Below the pieces are notes generated by a model, which saw nothing but the letters and a program-made list of their open reading frames with translations, was not told the DNA's origin and did not search any database. A stretch of DNA of 64,000 nt from Hydrangea macrophylla (taxonomy: Eukaryota; Streptophyta; Magnoliopsida; Cornales; Hydrangeaceae), in NCBI GenBank assembly GCA_033977485.1, contig CM066984.1, positions 47,607,600-47,671,599 of the forward strand, given 5' to 3'. This document shows, piece by piece, positions 34,681 to 44,078 of this stretch (position 1 is its first letter; every line of letters begins with the position of its first letter). The position numbers and the translations under genes are program-made.

Positions 34681-34797
34681 CCGCTCAAACGCGGCACTCG
34701 GTTTTCGTGCGCGGCAATTGATGAACTGCCTTGCGACACTCACTGAATGTCGCAACGGCACTCTGTGAGTGCCGTACGGCAGTCAGTGACTACCGTA
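34681..34797. repeat. Array of short GC-rich inverted repeats (array 2)
   Basis: Includes the perfect 9-bp stem ACGGCACTC-TGT-GAGTGCCGT at 34755-34775 and the near-perfect GCGACACTCACTGAATGTCGC before it. It lies upstream of the PMD gene on the minus strand. Confidence 0.75.
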
Positions 34798-34954
34798 AGT
34801 TTGAAGCATGTGCTGCGTTTAAGTCGGTTAAGAGATATTTTGTTTTCCCCCCAAAATTCAAAATTGGGCCCCAATATTTGGATTTAATTCCCAAATTTTA
34901 CCCTCATTGTGCTTTTAACCCCCGGGGTTGGTTTTCAGGATCAAATTGGTCCCC

Positions 34955-35110
34955 AAATTTTGAAAAAAGAAATAATTTTGAGTTCGTGGGCTCCCAAAAT
35001 TCTGAAAATTGAAATAATTTTGAGTCCATGGGCTCCCAAATTTTGAAAATTGAAATAATTTTGAGTCTGTGGGCTCCCAAAATTCTGAAAATTGAAATGA
35101 TTTTGAGTCT
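34955..35110 (+). repeat. Tandem repeat, about 42-bp period
   Basis: Nearly four units built on GGGCTCCCAAAATTCTGAAA followed by ATTGAAATAATTTTGAGT. Units differ by a few bases. Confidence 0.85.
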
Positions 35111-35149
35111 TGACTCACCCCAAATATGATTACCCCATTTTTAGAGTGT

Positions 35150-35535
35150 AACAGATTTGCGTTAACCCTCGTTCTGAGAATATAACGGATTTATGTTCTC
35201 GATCCGCATAACAGATTTACGTCGATCCTCTGTTTTGAGAATGTAACGGATTTACATTCTCGGTTCTCGCAATAGATTTGTGTTAACCCTCGTTCTAAGA
35301 ATATAACGGATTTATGTTCTCGATCCGCGTAACAGATTTACGTCGATCCTTTGTTTTGAGAATGTAACGGATTTACATTCTCAATTCTCGCAACAGATTT
35401 GCGTTAACCCTCATTCTGAGAATATAACGGATTTATGTTCTTGATCAGCGTAATAGATTTACGTTGATCCTTTGTTATGAGAATGTAACGGATTTACATT
35501 CTCGGTTCTCGTAATAGATTTGCGTTAACCTTCAA
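35150..35535 (+). repeat. Tandem repeat, 60-bp unit in a 120-bp higher-order pattern
   Basis: Units start at 35150, 35210, 35270, 35330, 35390, 35450 and 35510 (partial). Odd and even units form two types (GCGTTAACCCTC versus ACGTCGATCC), so the real period is 120 bp. Each unit also contains two related ~30-bp halves built on AACRGATTTR. Confidence 0.9.
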
Positions 35536-35983
35536 TTTTAAATCAAAAGCATCTTCTTGACCACCATAACAGACTCTGCATCAGTCAAAGATTCGGTAAT
35601 CTTCTCTGACTGACGCGTCATGTAACGTGCGTCATACGTAGAGAAGACATGGTATAGAGTAAGCATGATGCTTGTATAATCAAGCCTATTCAGAAAATAC
35701 CATTACATAGCATGCACATCACGATAGGATAGGTGCATCCATCCGTGTGACTACTTGCGTTTGTGTGTGTTTGACCCCATGCCCGAACTACGCTTTGGTC
35801 TGATTCCTGATGGGATACGTAGGCAACTCATCATGGGGCACGACCAATTAGAAATCCGCTGCGCACTCGCTTCCTTTTGTGACGCATTTTGTTTTTCCTT
35901 AGATCCGACAGTTTGGTCAAAGGGCTCGTCTTCACACAGGTTTCGACGTTCGCTTGTGGTTCACATTGCCCCACACACTCCGC

Positions 35984-35998
35984 CGAAGAGGGGCAAAC
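35984..35998 (+). other. Polypurine tract of the Tat element
   Basis: CGAAGAGGGGCAAAC lies directly before TGTAGACACC, the usual kind of Tat LTR start. Confidence 0.75.
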
Positions 35999-36165
35999 TG
36001 TAGACACCCCGATCTTGACCAAACATCAAATTAAGGAGAGTGTTACCTCCATATCCAATGATGACAATGTCCGAACTTATCTAGGACTCCCAAAGATGAT
36101 TCGAGCTCTTCGAAAGACTCCCCAACCCAAAGCAAAAAGAAAAAAGAGGAAAAGGAAAAGTATAA

Positions 36166-36407
36166 GCAGAACGACACTCAAGCCTTTCTGCGGCAGTTTC
36201 TGGGCTGTCGAACGGCATTCAGTGATTGCCGCGAATTTCATCAAATGCTGTAAAAATAACAAATTTTACTAAAAAACGACAGTCCCTAGAGTTGTCTGCG
36301 GCATTCAGTGAATGTCGTTCCGGTAGCCAGTGAATGCCGCGCGCCGTTTCACTGAATGCCGATGCGGCATTTACTGAGTGCCGCTTCCATCTCCGGTGAA
36401 TGCCGCG
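36166..36407. repeat. Array of short GC-rich inverted repeats (array 3) in the Tat LTR
   Basis: Units such as ACGGCATTCAGTGATTGCCG, GCGGCATTCAGTGAATGTCG and GCGGCATTTACTGAGTGCCGC. These are the same kind of unit as in arrays 1 and 2, about 110 bp upstream of the LTR TATA box. Confidence 0.75.
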
Positions 36408-36513
36408 TTTTTACAGCAGACAGCTGGCATACACCACGTTTTGTACTATGAAAAGGACGACTGAATTAAGGTTTTTAATCCTGAAATGACTAAAATGCCC
36501 CTCTAAAATTGTC

Positions 36514-36521
36514 TATAAATA
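36514..36521 (+). promoter_or_regulatory. TATA box of the Tat LTR
   Basis: TATAAATA in the context GTCTATAAATAGAGG, about 515 bp into the LTR and just downstream of array 3. Transcription would start about 30 bp further on. Confidence 0.6.
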
Positions 36522-39008
36522 GAGGATGAATATTCACTTGCATGGGAGAGATTTTCTTTGAATCTAAAGGATATACAAGAGTTCTTTTTTACTTTAATCC
36601 TCATAATTAGGAGTGAGTTTCGGGTAGTTTAAAGAAAGAGTTGTGTGAATTAGTGTAGGAGAGCTTGATTTATCTTTGGAAGTCCTCCAAAATCACCAAG
36701 TTGAGGATACTTTGGAGGTAAGCTCTAGCATAATTATCCTTTGTGCAAATTTAATATAGTGTGCATTGAGTTTCTTTAGTTCCTTTTTTCTTGTTTTCTT
36801 TATATTCATCCTTTAGATTCATAAGACCTTCAATTTCTTACTTGAATCTCTTGGTTTAAAATCCCTTCATCTCCTTGTAATCTTATAATTCTTAAGGGGA
36901 CTAAGGTTGATACTAGGATGTTTAACATAATGGACTTAAACCTATCTTGAATTTTGTTATGACTAAGTTTTATGAAGTTCTTCCATACTTCTTTGAAACT
37001 TACAAATATGAATATATTTATGTCTCCAATGACCACCAAAGGGTAGGAGAATTAGCTTTAGACAAGCCTAATCCCATGGCTTATTTGTCTAAAGTTAATA
37101 GGAATAAAGTGAATTAACCCAATGAGCAGTGAGTTCATAATCTATTTTTGATCATGGATTTTTAACCGAACATCTAACCGTTGGAATGGAATGAAACCAA
37201 TGGAAAAGTTTTTATAACCCAAAGTTCTACCACTTAAAATTTTGTTTCAAGGTAATTTCATGTTTTGGGTGGTTTGATCAAGGGTTTTGTTGAGCAACCA
37301 TAATCTGTCCAAAATTTCAGAACAGTAAGTCCATTTTGAAATTAATAAATCAGAACCTTAATAGAGTTTCCCGAGCCTCTAATAATTTTTTCTAAGTACT
37401 TTAATGTGTTAGGAAGATACCCTAAAAAGATCTAAGTGTTTTGCATTTTTTTTACTTTTTTTAGAAAATCGTACAAGATCTCTGGACAGAGAGTTGCAGA
37501 TTCCTGAGCAATGTCTAGTGTTTTCCACATTCCCAAAGATCCAACCGTTCAAACCTTGATTTTATTTTTGGGTTTTAAACTATACTCACAGAGGCATATC
37601 ATATCCAAAAATCATTAAGATTTAACCGTTGGAAGTATGGTTTTTCTATTTTTCAAAACTTGGTCTGCTCTCTGTAATTTGGGAAAAACAGTCACTGTTC
37701 TTGTCTGGCCTTATTGATATTAACTCAAATGGTTCCCTAATGTCTTAGAATTCAAATTATGTTTTGAATAATGATAATTTAGCTTAAATCCAGAGACTAA
37801 GTGATCCAAATTAGCGAATAAATCCATATCTTATTCTTGTTCATATGCACTCATTTATTCATGTACATTAATGCTTATGATTAGAACTAGTTATTGGATA
37901 AAGTTGGATTTCATGCTTGATAGATCTAAGTTAGAGAATTAGGATTGATTGTTTTGACATCATATTATTATGTGAAGCATGTGTACTAACCTTTGTTTTG
38001 TAGCGCTGTCAAGGTATGGTTTCTTAAAAACTCCTCTTTAGTCTATCTTAATTTCTTGACTTTATCTATTTTTTTAACCTCATGCGCAACACATTAGAAT
38101 TAGGATCTTGCCTTATGTGAATACATGTGATTAGAGACTCTTTTCTAGGATTTTCTTTCGTTTGTATGCATTGCATGTTTAATATCGTGGCTGGATCCCG
38201 GGTAAGTTCCCTTGCTCCCTATTGCATACCATATTGCTTGCTATTTGAATTATCTGACTTTTGAATGATATTTTATCACTTGCAATCTTACACCCTTTAG
38301 ACATGCTTTTGTAACGTATATATATACATATATATTAGTTGAGGGCACATTTAAATTAATAATTCAATTAAAAGGATGTTAAGTAGAGGCCTATCGCGAG
38401 ATAGGATGAGAAGGGGTGTTTTAGTCCGATGGGCTCCTTCCCTTCTCATTCCATAATCCCCGGACCTAGTTAATCTCTGGTTTCTAAAAAGATCAGTTTG
38501 CTTTAAAAATGGTTTCTTAATTTTCCTTTGAAAAATTAAGTGGCGACTCATTGTTTTGTGTTTTTAAATTGAAAAAGATTTTTAAAAGAAAAGCTGTGGG
38601 TAAGAAAAATGCGATATCCACAGTAGTTTTTATGGGATATTATGTGAAAGAAGATTATCTTCCTAGAGAACTTTTCAGTTTTTTCTACTTATTCTTAATT
38701 GAAAAATCTGAACTTATCAAAGGCAAAACCTTTGTAATGTTCTCACCAAATCTAGGTTCTTGGAACAAGATTTCAATGGGTCTAGATTATTGTTGACTTG
38801 ATTATTGGCTTTCTTGGGTGGAATACAATCTGATCGTGGGTTCAAGGAATCTCAATTCCACGGGTTCACATCATTTTAGCTTTTCTAGGTAAAACATGTC
38901 AAGATTGCTGTTGGGTCTTAAAATAAGTTGATGGGGTTCGCAATAGATGGAAGAAATTCCAATATTATTGTTGGGTCTCAAAGCAAGTCTATTGAGGTTC
39001 GCTTTATT

Positions 39009-39020
39009 TGGTATCAGAGC
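39009..39020 (+). other. Primer binding site of chromovirus C (tRNA-Met)
   Basis: TGGTATCAGAGC a few bases after the LTR end. Confidence 0.9.
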
Positions 39021-39024
39021 TCAG

Positions 39025-39072
39025 GCTCTAAAATCATGTTTTTTTTTTTTTGGGAAAACTGCTCTAAAATCA
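39025..39072 (-). mobile_element. 24-bp insertion with 12-bp target duplication
   Basis: GCTCTAAAATCA occurs at 39025-39036 and 39061-39072. The insert on the minus strand is AGTTTTCCC followed by a run of A, matching the last bases of the local LINEs. Confidence 0.7.
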
Positions 39073-39095
39073 GGTTATCTATCTCTTTTGTTTTC

Positions 39096-39182
39096 ATGTC
39101 TTGTGTCATCTTATTTGTACATCCTCCTTTTTGGAATATATTTACCATTTTTCAAAAAAAAAAATGTCTTGTGTCATCTTAT
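39096..39182 (+). mobile_element. 49-bp LINE 3'-end insertion with 19-bp target duplication
   Basis: ATGTCTTGTGTCATCTTAT occurs at 39096-39114 and 39164-39182. Between them lies TTGTACATCCTCC, then TTTTTGGAATATATTTACC, then ATTTTTC and poly-A. This is the 3' terminus of the L4/L7 type of LINE. Confidence 0.92.
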
Positions 39183-39529
39183 CCATTTTCGTTTTGAGTC
39201 TCCTTCTTTCTTTTGTGTCGTCGTGCTCTTATAAAAATAAAGGAAATCTGATTCGTTGAGTTCTTCATTCCTTTGTCCTTGTTCTTGTATGAGTCATGAA
39301 CCAAGAGTTACAAAAAAAATTGTTCTTGTTTGTTTTTTGGTAATAAAAAAAAAAATGTTCTTGTTTGTTTTGTGTCGTGCACATAGAAAAGTTACAAATT
39401 TTTTTTGCTATTCTTGTTTGTTTGTGTCATGCACCAAGTCAAAATTTTTTTTCTTGATTAGTTTAATTTCTCCACACCTAAACTGATTTCCTTGTTAGTT
39501 ACTACATAGATTCGAGGACGAATCCTTTT

Positions 39530-39543
39530 GAAGAGTGGGGGAA
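39530..39543 (+). other. Polypurine tract of chromovirus C
   Basis: GAAGAGTGGGGGAA directly before the 3' LTR, preceded by GATTCGAGGACGAATCCTTTT as in chromoviruses B and D. Confidence 0.85.
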
Positions 39544-40101
39544 TGATGAGAATATCCATGGAGATCAATAATGCATTTTATTGGGCTAACTTAAAGAAGA
39601 TGAAGACTTAATATACTTTACAAAAGATCACGTCATGCTTATGAAGAAGAAGGATGAATACAGATAAAGGCTGAATAAACTTGCTTAATTCCATTCATGC
39701 GTGTGGAATTAAAAGGGATGATTATATATTTCATAATTTCAGATTATGTAAAGAGCTAATTGACATTCAAGATTGTTTCAAAAATGGAATCCTTCAAAGT
39801 GGGTGAAATAATCCTTGAAGGCTGATATATTGTTTATCTTCTTTCCTATTTTGAGACAAAGAATTGTTTCCTATTTGTATTTAAGTGCATAAACTGAAGA
39901 TTAAGTAATATATATTTTTTCGAACATATGGTAAATAAAGCCAAAAAAGGATGTACAAAAGTACAAGGGGTATATCCCAGGATATACAATAAGAACAGAA
40001 ATAAAAACAAAAGCTTGTAGCAAAGGGGGTTACTAACAATCCAAAAACATGGCAGCCAAGACAAAGAGACCAAACTGGCTAGCCAAAATAAAAAAATAGC
40101 A

Positions 40102-40959
40102 CTAAAGCCATTTACTAATTATGATATCAAGATTACTGTGATGCTTCCATTTTATCCTAATAAGAGCATTAATCTGTGAGATCAAGTTCTTGATGGTGAT
40201 TTCAGGAGGACAAAATATCTGTTTGAAAGTTCTATTGTTCCTTTCTTTCCATAAGCCATAAAGAACAACTCCCAAGCAAATTTTAGGTATCACATGATGT
40301 ACTCGCTTTCCTTTGAGGTACTGAGCCATCCAAAGTAGGGTGTCATTCTAGCTCTGCCCATTCCAAGTCAATCCACATCTTAACATAAGTTCCTACTAGA
40401 TAAAAGAAGAGTAAGAGCATGCAAAAAAAAAGGTGATCGTGGGTTTCCATTTGAGAATGGCAAAAAACATAAGCAAGAGGACCAGAAGTAAACATAGAGA
40501 TTCTATCATGGCTAGATAGCCTTAATTGGGCAGCTAACCAAAGGATAACACTCTGTCTAGGGGTACCTCCTTAGAACAAAACTATGTTATGCCAAGGAAC
40601 AATGGAGGAATGATCTCTCAGGTGGTCCCATATAAGGGGAGTATTGAAAGCACCATTAGGAATGACAGTCCAATTCACACTATCCTTACAGTTAGAGGGT
40701 TTGTAGAAGGTGGACAACAAATATCTGACTTCATCAAGCTCAATGGAATGAGAGCCAGGCCAGGCCCAATCCCATTCTCTAATGATGGCACTCACCTTAG
40801 CATTAATGTCAATAGCAGCATCATAGATAATTCTGTGAGAATAATTATCCATAAGAGAACCTATAGGGAGCCAATAATCAAACCAAAGAGAAGTGTGATT
40901 GCCATTGCCAATTTCGTGAAGTTTTAATAATTTTCTCCAATACCAAAAACATTGGGACG
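40102..40959 (-). pseudogene. LINE L3 ORF2, C-terminal part
   Basis: On the minus strand: the region IIYDAAIDINAKVSAIIREWDW, a damaged zf-RVT area (about 40420-40500, stops), and the final block YLKGKRVHHVIPKICLGVVL to the stop near 40102. Confidence 0.8.
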
Positions 40960-41048
40960 AAGAGAGAGAAAGTCTACCTTCTCTCTAGGATTTTGAGATT
41001 GCCTATTCTAGTTCATTTAGTTTTTATTCCTTTCTGTAATATGGTTGA

Positions 41049-44000
41049 ATGGGATCTAATAGGAAGAAACGTAATCCAAATGATGGTCTAGACCCTACTA
41101 AGACCAATAAATCTGATCAATTGAACCTCTCTAGTGATTCATTAAGCTCTGGAGATTCAAAACTGGGTACTCATGTGCTTATTGTTGCTAAATCAACATC
41201 TCCAGCTTCCATAGAACCTGTTTCCCCAATCTTGCCTAATGCTCATGGCTTCTCTGATGAGGAGCTTGAACTTGATGAAGATTGGGTAGTCCAAGAGGAT
41301 TTTGTGAATGAAGGATCTGACCAAGGTGTTTTCAAATCTCTTCAAGATTCTAATGAAATCTTAAAGAGAAAGAAACAAGCTGTGAAGTGTATTGAAGATC
41401 CTAAGGTGCTGAATGCTATTTCAACAATGAATGTCACTTCTTTTGATGTTGCTGCCTCATCCACATCCATGGCAAGTGAGGCTCTGATCTCATATCCGAG
41501 TGCCAAGCCTCTTACTGATCTTCCTTCTACTAATCCAAGCTTAGAGAGTGAGGAAGATGAGGTAGATGAGCAAATGGACCATCCACTTAAGGTGGGTTAT
41601 GAAGCTTCTCTTAGGATTAATTCTAATCTGGTTGAAGAGAATACAAAGCTCCGAACCCTTCTTGCTGAGATGAGTGAAAGGCAACAAGAGATCTTTGAAT
41701 CTCCCCCTATTAGTGCTCCCTTAAGTGGGGGATCATCCCATGCTGGTAGGACTTCTTACAGACCTAATGGTAGCAGAGGAGTTAAGGGGAACAGTAGAGG
41801 AGGTCATAGCTGGAGGGATTCTCAGTTTGAATCTTTTGATATATGCCCTGGAGCTCCTCTCCCAGTTTATGTTCTTCCTAAGAATGCATTGTCGTCATAT
41901 GATGGCAGGGTCCATTCAAAATCTGATGAAGAAGCTGTTGGAACACTTAAAAAGTTTGATGAGTTTGATCTTGAAAATAGGACTTGTGGTTTACCCGAGG
42001 TGTTTGTCTCAAGTGATACACACGCAGCCTCTCTTGCAGCAGTGTCTCACGCGCCCTTGACCAACGGTCATATTTTAAAAGCCCAAAAACCCGCATGTGG
42101 GCTGCCAAAGCACATGGGTGGCAGTCATTTTCCCCCATTACCCGGCCATTTGTCCATTGGTCAAGAAACCTCTTCTACAGACTTATCACCCCACATGGGT
42201 CATCCCGCAATTCCCGGCGCCGTGTCTGCCCACACGCAATGCCCCTTGACCAGAATTGCTGCCACACGCAATGACAGGGGCAGTTTGGTCCTAGCAGTTC
42301 CTGAAGTTACCGCTAAATCCCACGTGGGGTCTTCACTTTTAACCGCCACATCCGGCGCTGTGTCGGCTGTTGCCCCATCTGATGTGCGACGCGTGGATCC
42401 TTCCACTCAGCCCCCATGCGTCAACCTTGTTCTTCCTACTGGTGAGAGCTCGTCCAAAACTGTGGGCCCCATGTGTGGCTCGGTTCCCCCAATTTACCCG
42501 GCCCAAGCTGTGGCAGGTGCTAGCAATTTTCATCCAAAGGCCTGGGCAGCTTTGGTCACTCCTCAGAGCTCCTTAGGATTCAAGCTTAAATTTATTAAAC
42601 CTCTAGAAGGGCAACAAAGAAAACATTTACGAATTCCTAAGGAGGTGTTTGTTGAAGGCAGCCATGCTTGGAGTAACACCCTGGTAGGCTATTTTTTAGG
42701 GAAGAAATTACCCTTCTCTTTGGTCAAAAATGCAACTAGCAGGTTATGGGGGAAACACGGTCTACATGACATGGTGGCTACGGACTCTGGATTCTTCTTC
42801 TTTAAATTTAACAGTGAAGAGGAGAGCATGGCTATCCTTGAAGGAGGCCCTTGGCATGTAAGTGGGCAACCAATAATCCTGAGGAAATGGCAAACTGGTC
42901 TTACTCTTTCTAAAGAATCTATTGCCACAATTCCAGTTTGGGTTCATATCTCAAATATTCCTCTGGAACTCTGGAATCCTCTAGGGTTAAGTCATATAGC
43001 AAGTGCCATTGGGAAACCTCTGCATGTTGCCAAAATTACAGCACATGGTAGGAGAATCTCATATGCAAGGATCTGTATTGAATTGAATGCCAACCAAGAG
43101 CTTCTTAAAGAGCTTGTTATTGATTTTGAAGACCCAATTACTGGAGATATTGAGCCAATCTATCTTCCGGTTCAATACCAGTGGACTCCAGTCCGATGTG
43201 CTAAGTGCAAAAGATTTGGCCACGATTGTGCAAAACTTCCCAAAGCTCCAATCCCTGTCCAGAAAGCCACTACCATTACTCAGGAGCATGGGGAGGGTGC
43301 TTGGACAACCAAGGAAAAAGGGAAATTCATCAATGCTGATATTAATGTTAATTCTTCCATTGAGGCAGAACCTTTCCGTGATTCTGCTGTGGGAGAAAAT
43401 TCTGGGCAGAAATCGAAAATTCCAGACAAGCCACTCTTAAGTCCTAAGGAAAAACATCTAGACAGAAATATGTTCTCTTCTTTAGTTGATCCCACAGTTG
43501 AAGAGATTGAACCGAGCGGTGTTCAAGAATCATTGGAGGTAGAGGGCATCCCCAAAGATAAAATTTCTTTACGTAAAGAACCCACAACAGTAGAACTACA
43601 AAACTTACATGTTTGTTCTACCTCAATACAAATGGAAACTATAGAAGCCAATCTTAGTCAAGCAGATCAATCCTGTGAAGTCAATCTACAGCAGAATTCT
43701 AAGGAGGAACCAGATGGCACTATGGTACAAGTCTATGGGGATGCTGATATAAGCTCAGCTACTTATGCTATCCTTCCTCTATTGTCCAATCTCGGAGGAG
43801 AACAAGTACAAGAACAGCGGCATCAATTAGATGAGGGAGGCAACTTATCCCAATCTACAACCCACAAAGACTCAGGTATTCTTGAGACCCCTCATCTTGC
43901 AAATGGTAAGGGGATTATTAGTCCTGCTGATCCAATTGAGGAAGTTGTTACATCTACTGCCTACAAGGACTCAGGTCAGTCTCCTATTTCTACTAGTACT

Positions 44001-44078
44001 CCACACATTCACCATTCAAAGAAGAACAAAACAGGAGGTTCTTCAGGTAAGCGGAAACCTTCTCATAAACGTTCTTAA
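41049..44078 (+). CDS. LINE L4 ORF1 (DUF4283 and zinc knuckle, RNA-binding)
   Basis: 1009 residues, uninterrupted. The N-terminal third is acidic and low in recognisable domains; a short heptad-like stretch lies near residues 190-215. A DUF4283-type domain is at about residues 515-680 (SNTLVGYFLGKKLPFSLV, FFFKFNSEEESMAILEGGPW). A zinc knuckle CAKCKRFGHDC is near residue 720. The C-terminus is Lys/Arg/Ser-rich (HHSKKNKTGGSSGKRK). In plant LINEs this protein is thought to bind LINE RNA. A short out-of-frame ATG lies 7 bases upstream. Confidence 0.92.
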   Translation: MGSNRKKRNPNDGLDPTKTNKSDQLNLSSDSLSSGDSKLGTHVLIVAKSTSPASIEPVSPILPNAHGFSDEELELDEDWVVQEDFVNEGSDQGVFKSLQDSNEILKRKKQAVKCIEDPKVLNAISTMNVTSFDVAASSTSMASEALISYPSAKPLTDLPSTNPSLESEEDEVDEQMDHPLKVGYEASLRINSNLVEENTKLRTLLAEMSERQQEIFESPPISAPLSGGSSHAGRTSYRPNGSRGVKGNSRGGHSWRDSQFESFDICPGAPLPVYVLPKNALSSYDGRVHSKSDEEAVGTLKKFDEFDLENRTCGLPEVFVSSDTHAASLAAVSHAPLTNGHILKAQKPACGLPKHMGGSHFPPLPGHLSIGQETSSTDLSPHMGHPAIPGAVSAHTQCPLTRIAATRNDRGSLVLAVPEVTAKSHVGSSLLTATSGAVSAVAPSDVRRVDPSTQPPCVNLVLPTGESSSKTVGPMCGSVPPIYPAQAVAGASNFHPKAWAALVTPQSSLGFKLKFIKPLEGQQRKHLRIPKEVFVEGSHAWSNTLVGYFLGKKLPFSLVKNATSRLWGKHGLHDMVATDSGFFFFKFNSEEESMAILEGGPWHVSGQPIILRKWQTGLTLSKESIATIPVWVHISNIPLELWNPLGLSHIASAIGKPLHVAKITAHGRRISYARICIELNANQELLKELVIDFEDPITGDIEPIYLPVQYQWTPVRCAKCKRFGHDCAKLPKAPIPVQKATTITQEHGEGAWTTKEKGKFINADINVNSSIEAEPFRDSAVGENSGQKSKIPDKPLLSPKEKHLDRNMFSSLVDPTVEEIEPSGVQESLEVEGIPKDKISLRKEPTTVELQNLHVCSTSIQMETIEANLSQADQSCEVNLQQNSKEEPDGTMVQVYGDADISSATYAILPLLSNLGGEQVQEQRHQLDEGGNLSQSTTHKDSGILETPHLANGKGIISPADPIEEVVTSTAYKDSGQSPISTSTPHIHHSKKNKTGGSSGKRKPSHKRS

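Larger units (their letters stand above)
34468..35983. other. Tat region between the PMD gene and the 3' LTR
   Basis: No gene. It contains the PMD 5'-UTR, hairpin array 2 (34681-34797), a 42-bp tandem repeat (34955-35110), a 60-bp tandem repeat (35150-35535) and the conserved pre-LTR module CGAACTACGC...GGGATACGTAGGCAAC at 35784-35827. Confidence 0.6.
1..38622 (+). mobile_element. Tat-lineage Ty3/gypsy retrotransposon (partial, nested host of other elements)
   Basis: The 5' end lies left of the window. Visible parts in order are protease, G-patch-like linker, RT, RNase H, a second RNase H, integrase (ending at 11730), two genes on the opposite strand, a tandem-repeat zone, a polypurine tract and a 3' LTR ending at 38622. 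The second RNase H after the first is the known mark of the Tat lineage. Extra antisense ORFs between pol and the 3' LTR are also known in Tat elements. The element is interrupted by chromovirus A, a hAT MITE, a non-coding LTR element and a solo LTR, and its own genes carry stops, frameshifts and deletions. The alternative is that the antisense genes and the 3' LTR belong to a second Tat element next to a truncated first one. Confidence 0.65.
35999..38622 (+). repeat. 3' LTR of the Tat element
   Basis: It starts TGTAGACACCCC and ends ATATCCACA. The right edge is supported because chromovirus C LTR sequence begins at the next base, 38623. Inside are hairpin array 3 (36166-36407), a TATA box (36514), a long AT-rich stretch without genes (36560-38340) and TGGCGACTC near 38541. 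No other copy is in the window, so the length of 2624 bp rests on these edges. Confidence 0.65.
38623..39914 (+). mobile_element. Chromovirus C: internally deleted Ty3/gypsy derivative
   Basis: The visible part of a 5' LTR (38623-39005) is similar to the ends of the chromovirus B and E LTRs. A primer site follows, then about 500 bp of non-coding leader, then a polypurine tract and the start of a 3' LTR (TGATGAGAATATCC, 39544). No gag or pol lies between, so the element is a deletion derivative. The first part of the 5' LTR is presumably left of the Tat element, which inserted at 38622/38623. The 3' LTR is cut by LINE L3 at 39914. Confidence 0.75.

Noticed and set aside
30299..36407. The GC-rich inverted-repeat arrays as CRISPR arrays
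   Set aside because: Units are imperfect palindromes of varying spacing without regular spacers, and the DNA is plant nuclear.
38536..38552. TGGCGACTC as a primer site of a further element
   Set aside because: It lies about 80 bp inside the inferred Tat LTR end and is not followed by a recognisable internal region; left undecided.
42200..42576. Frames opposite and overlapping LINE ORF1
   Set aside because: Shadows of the GC-richer middle of ORF1; no start context or domain.
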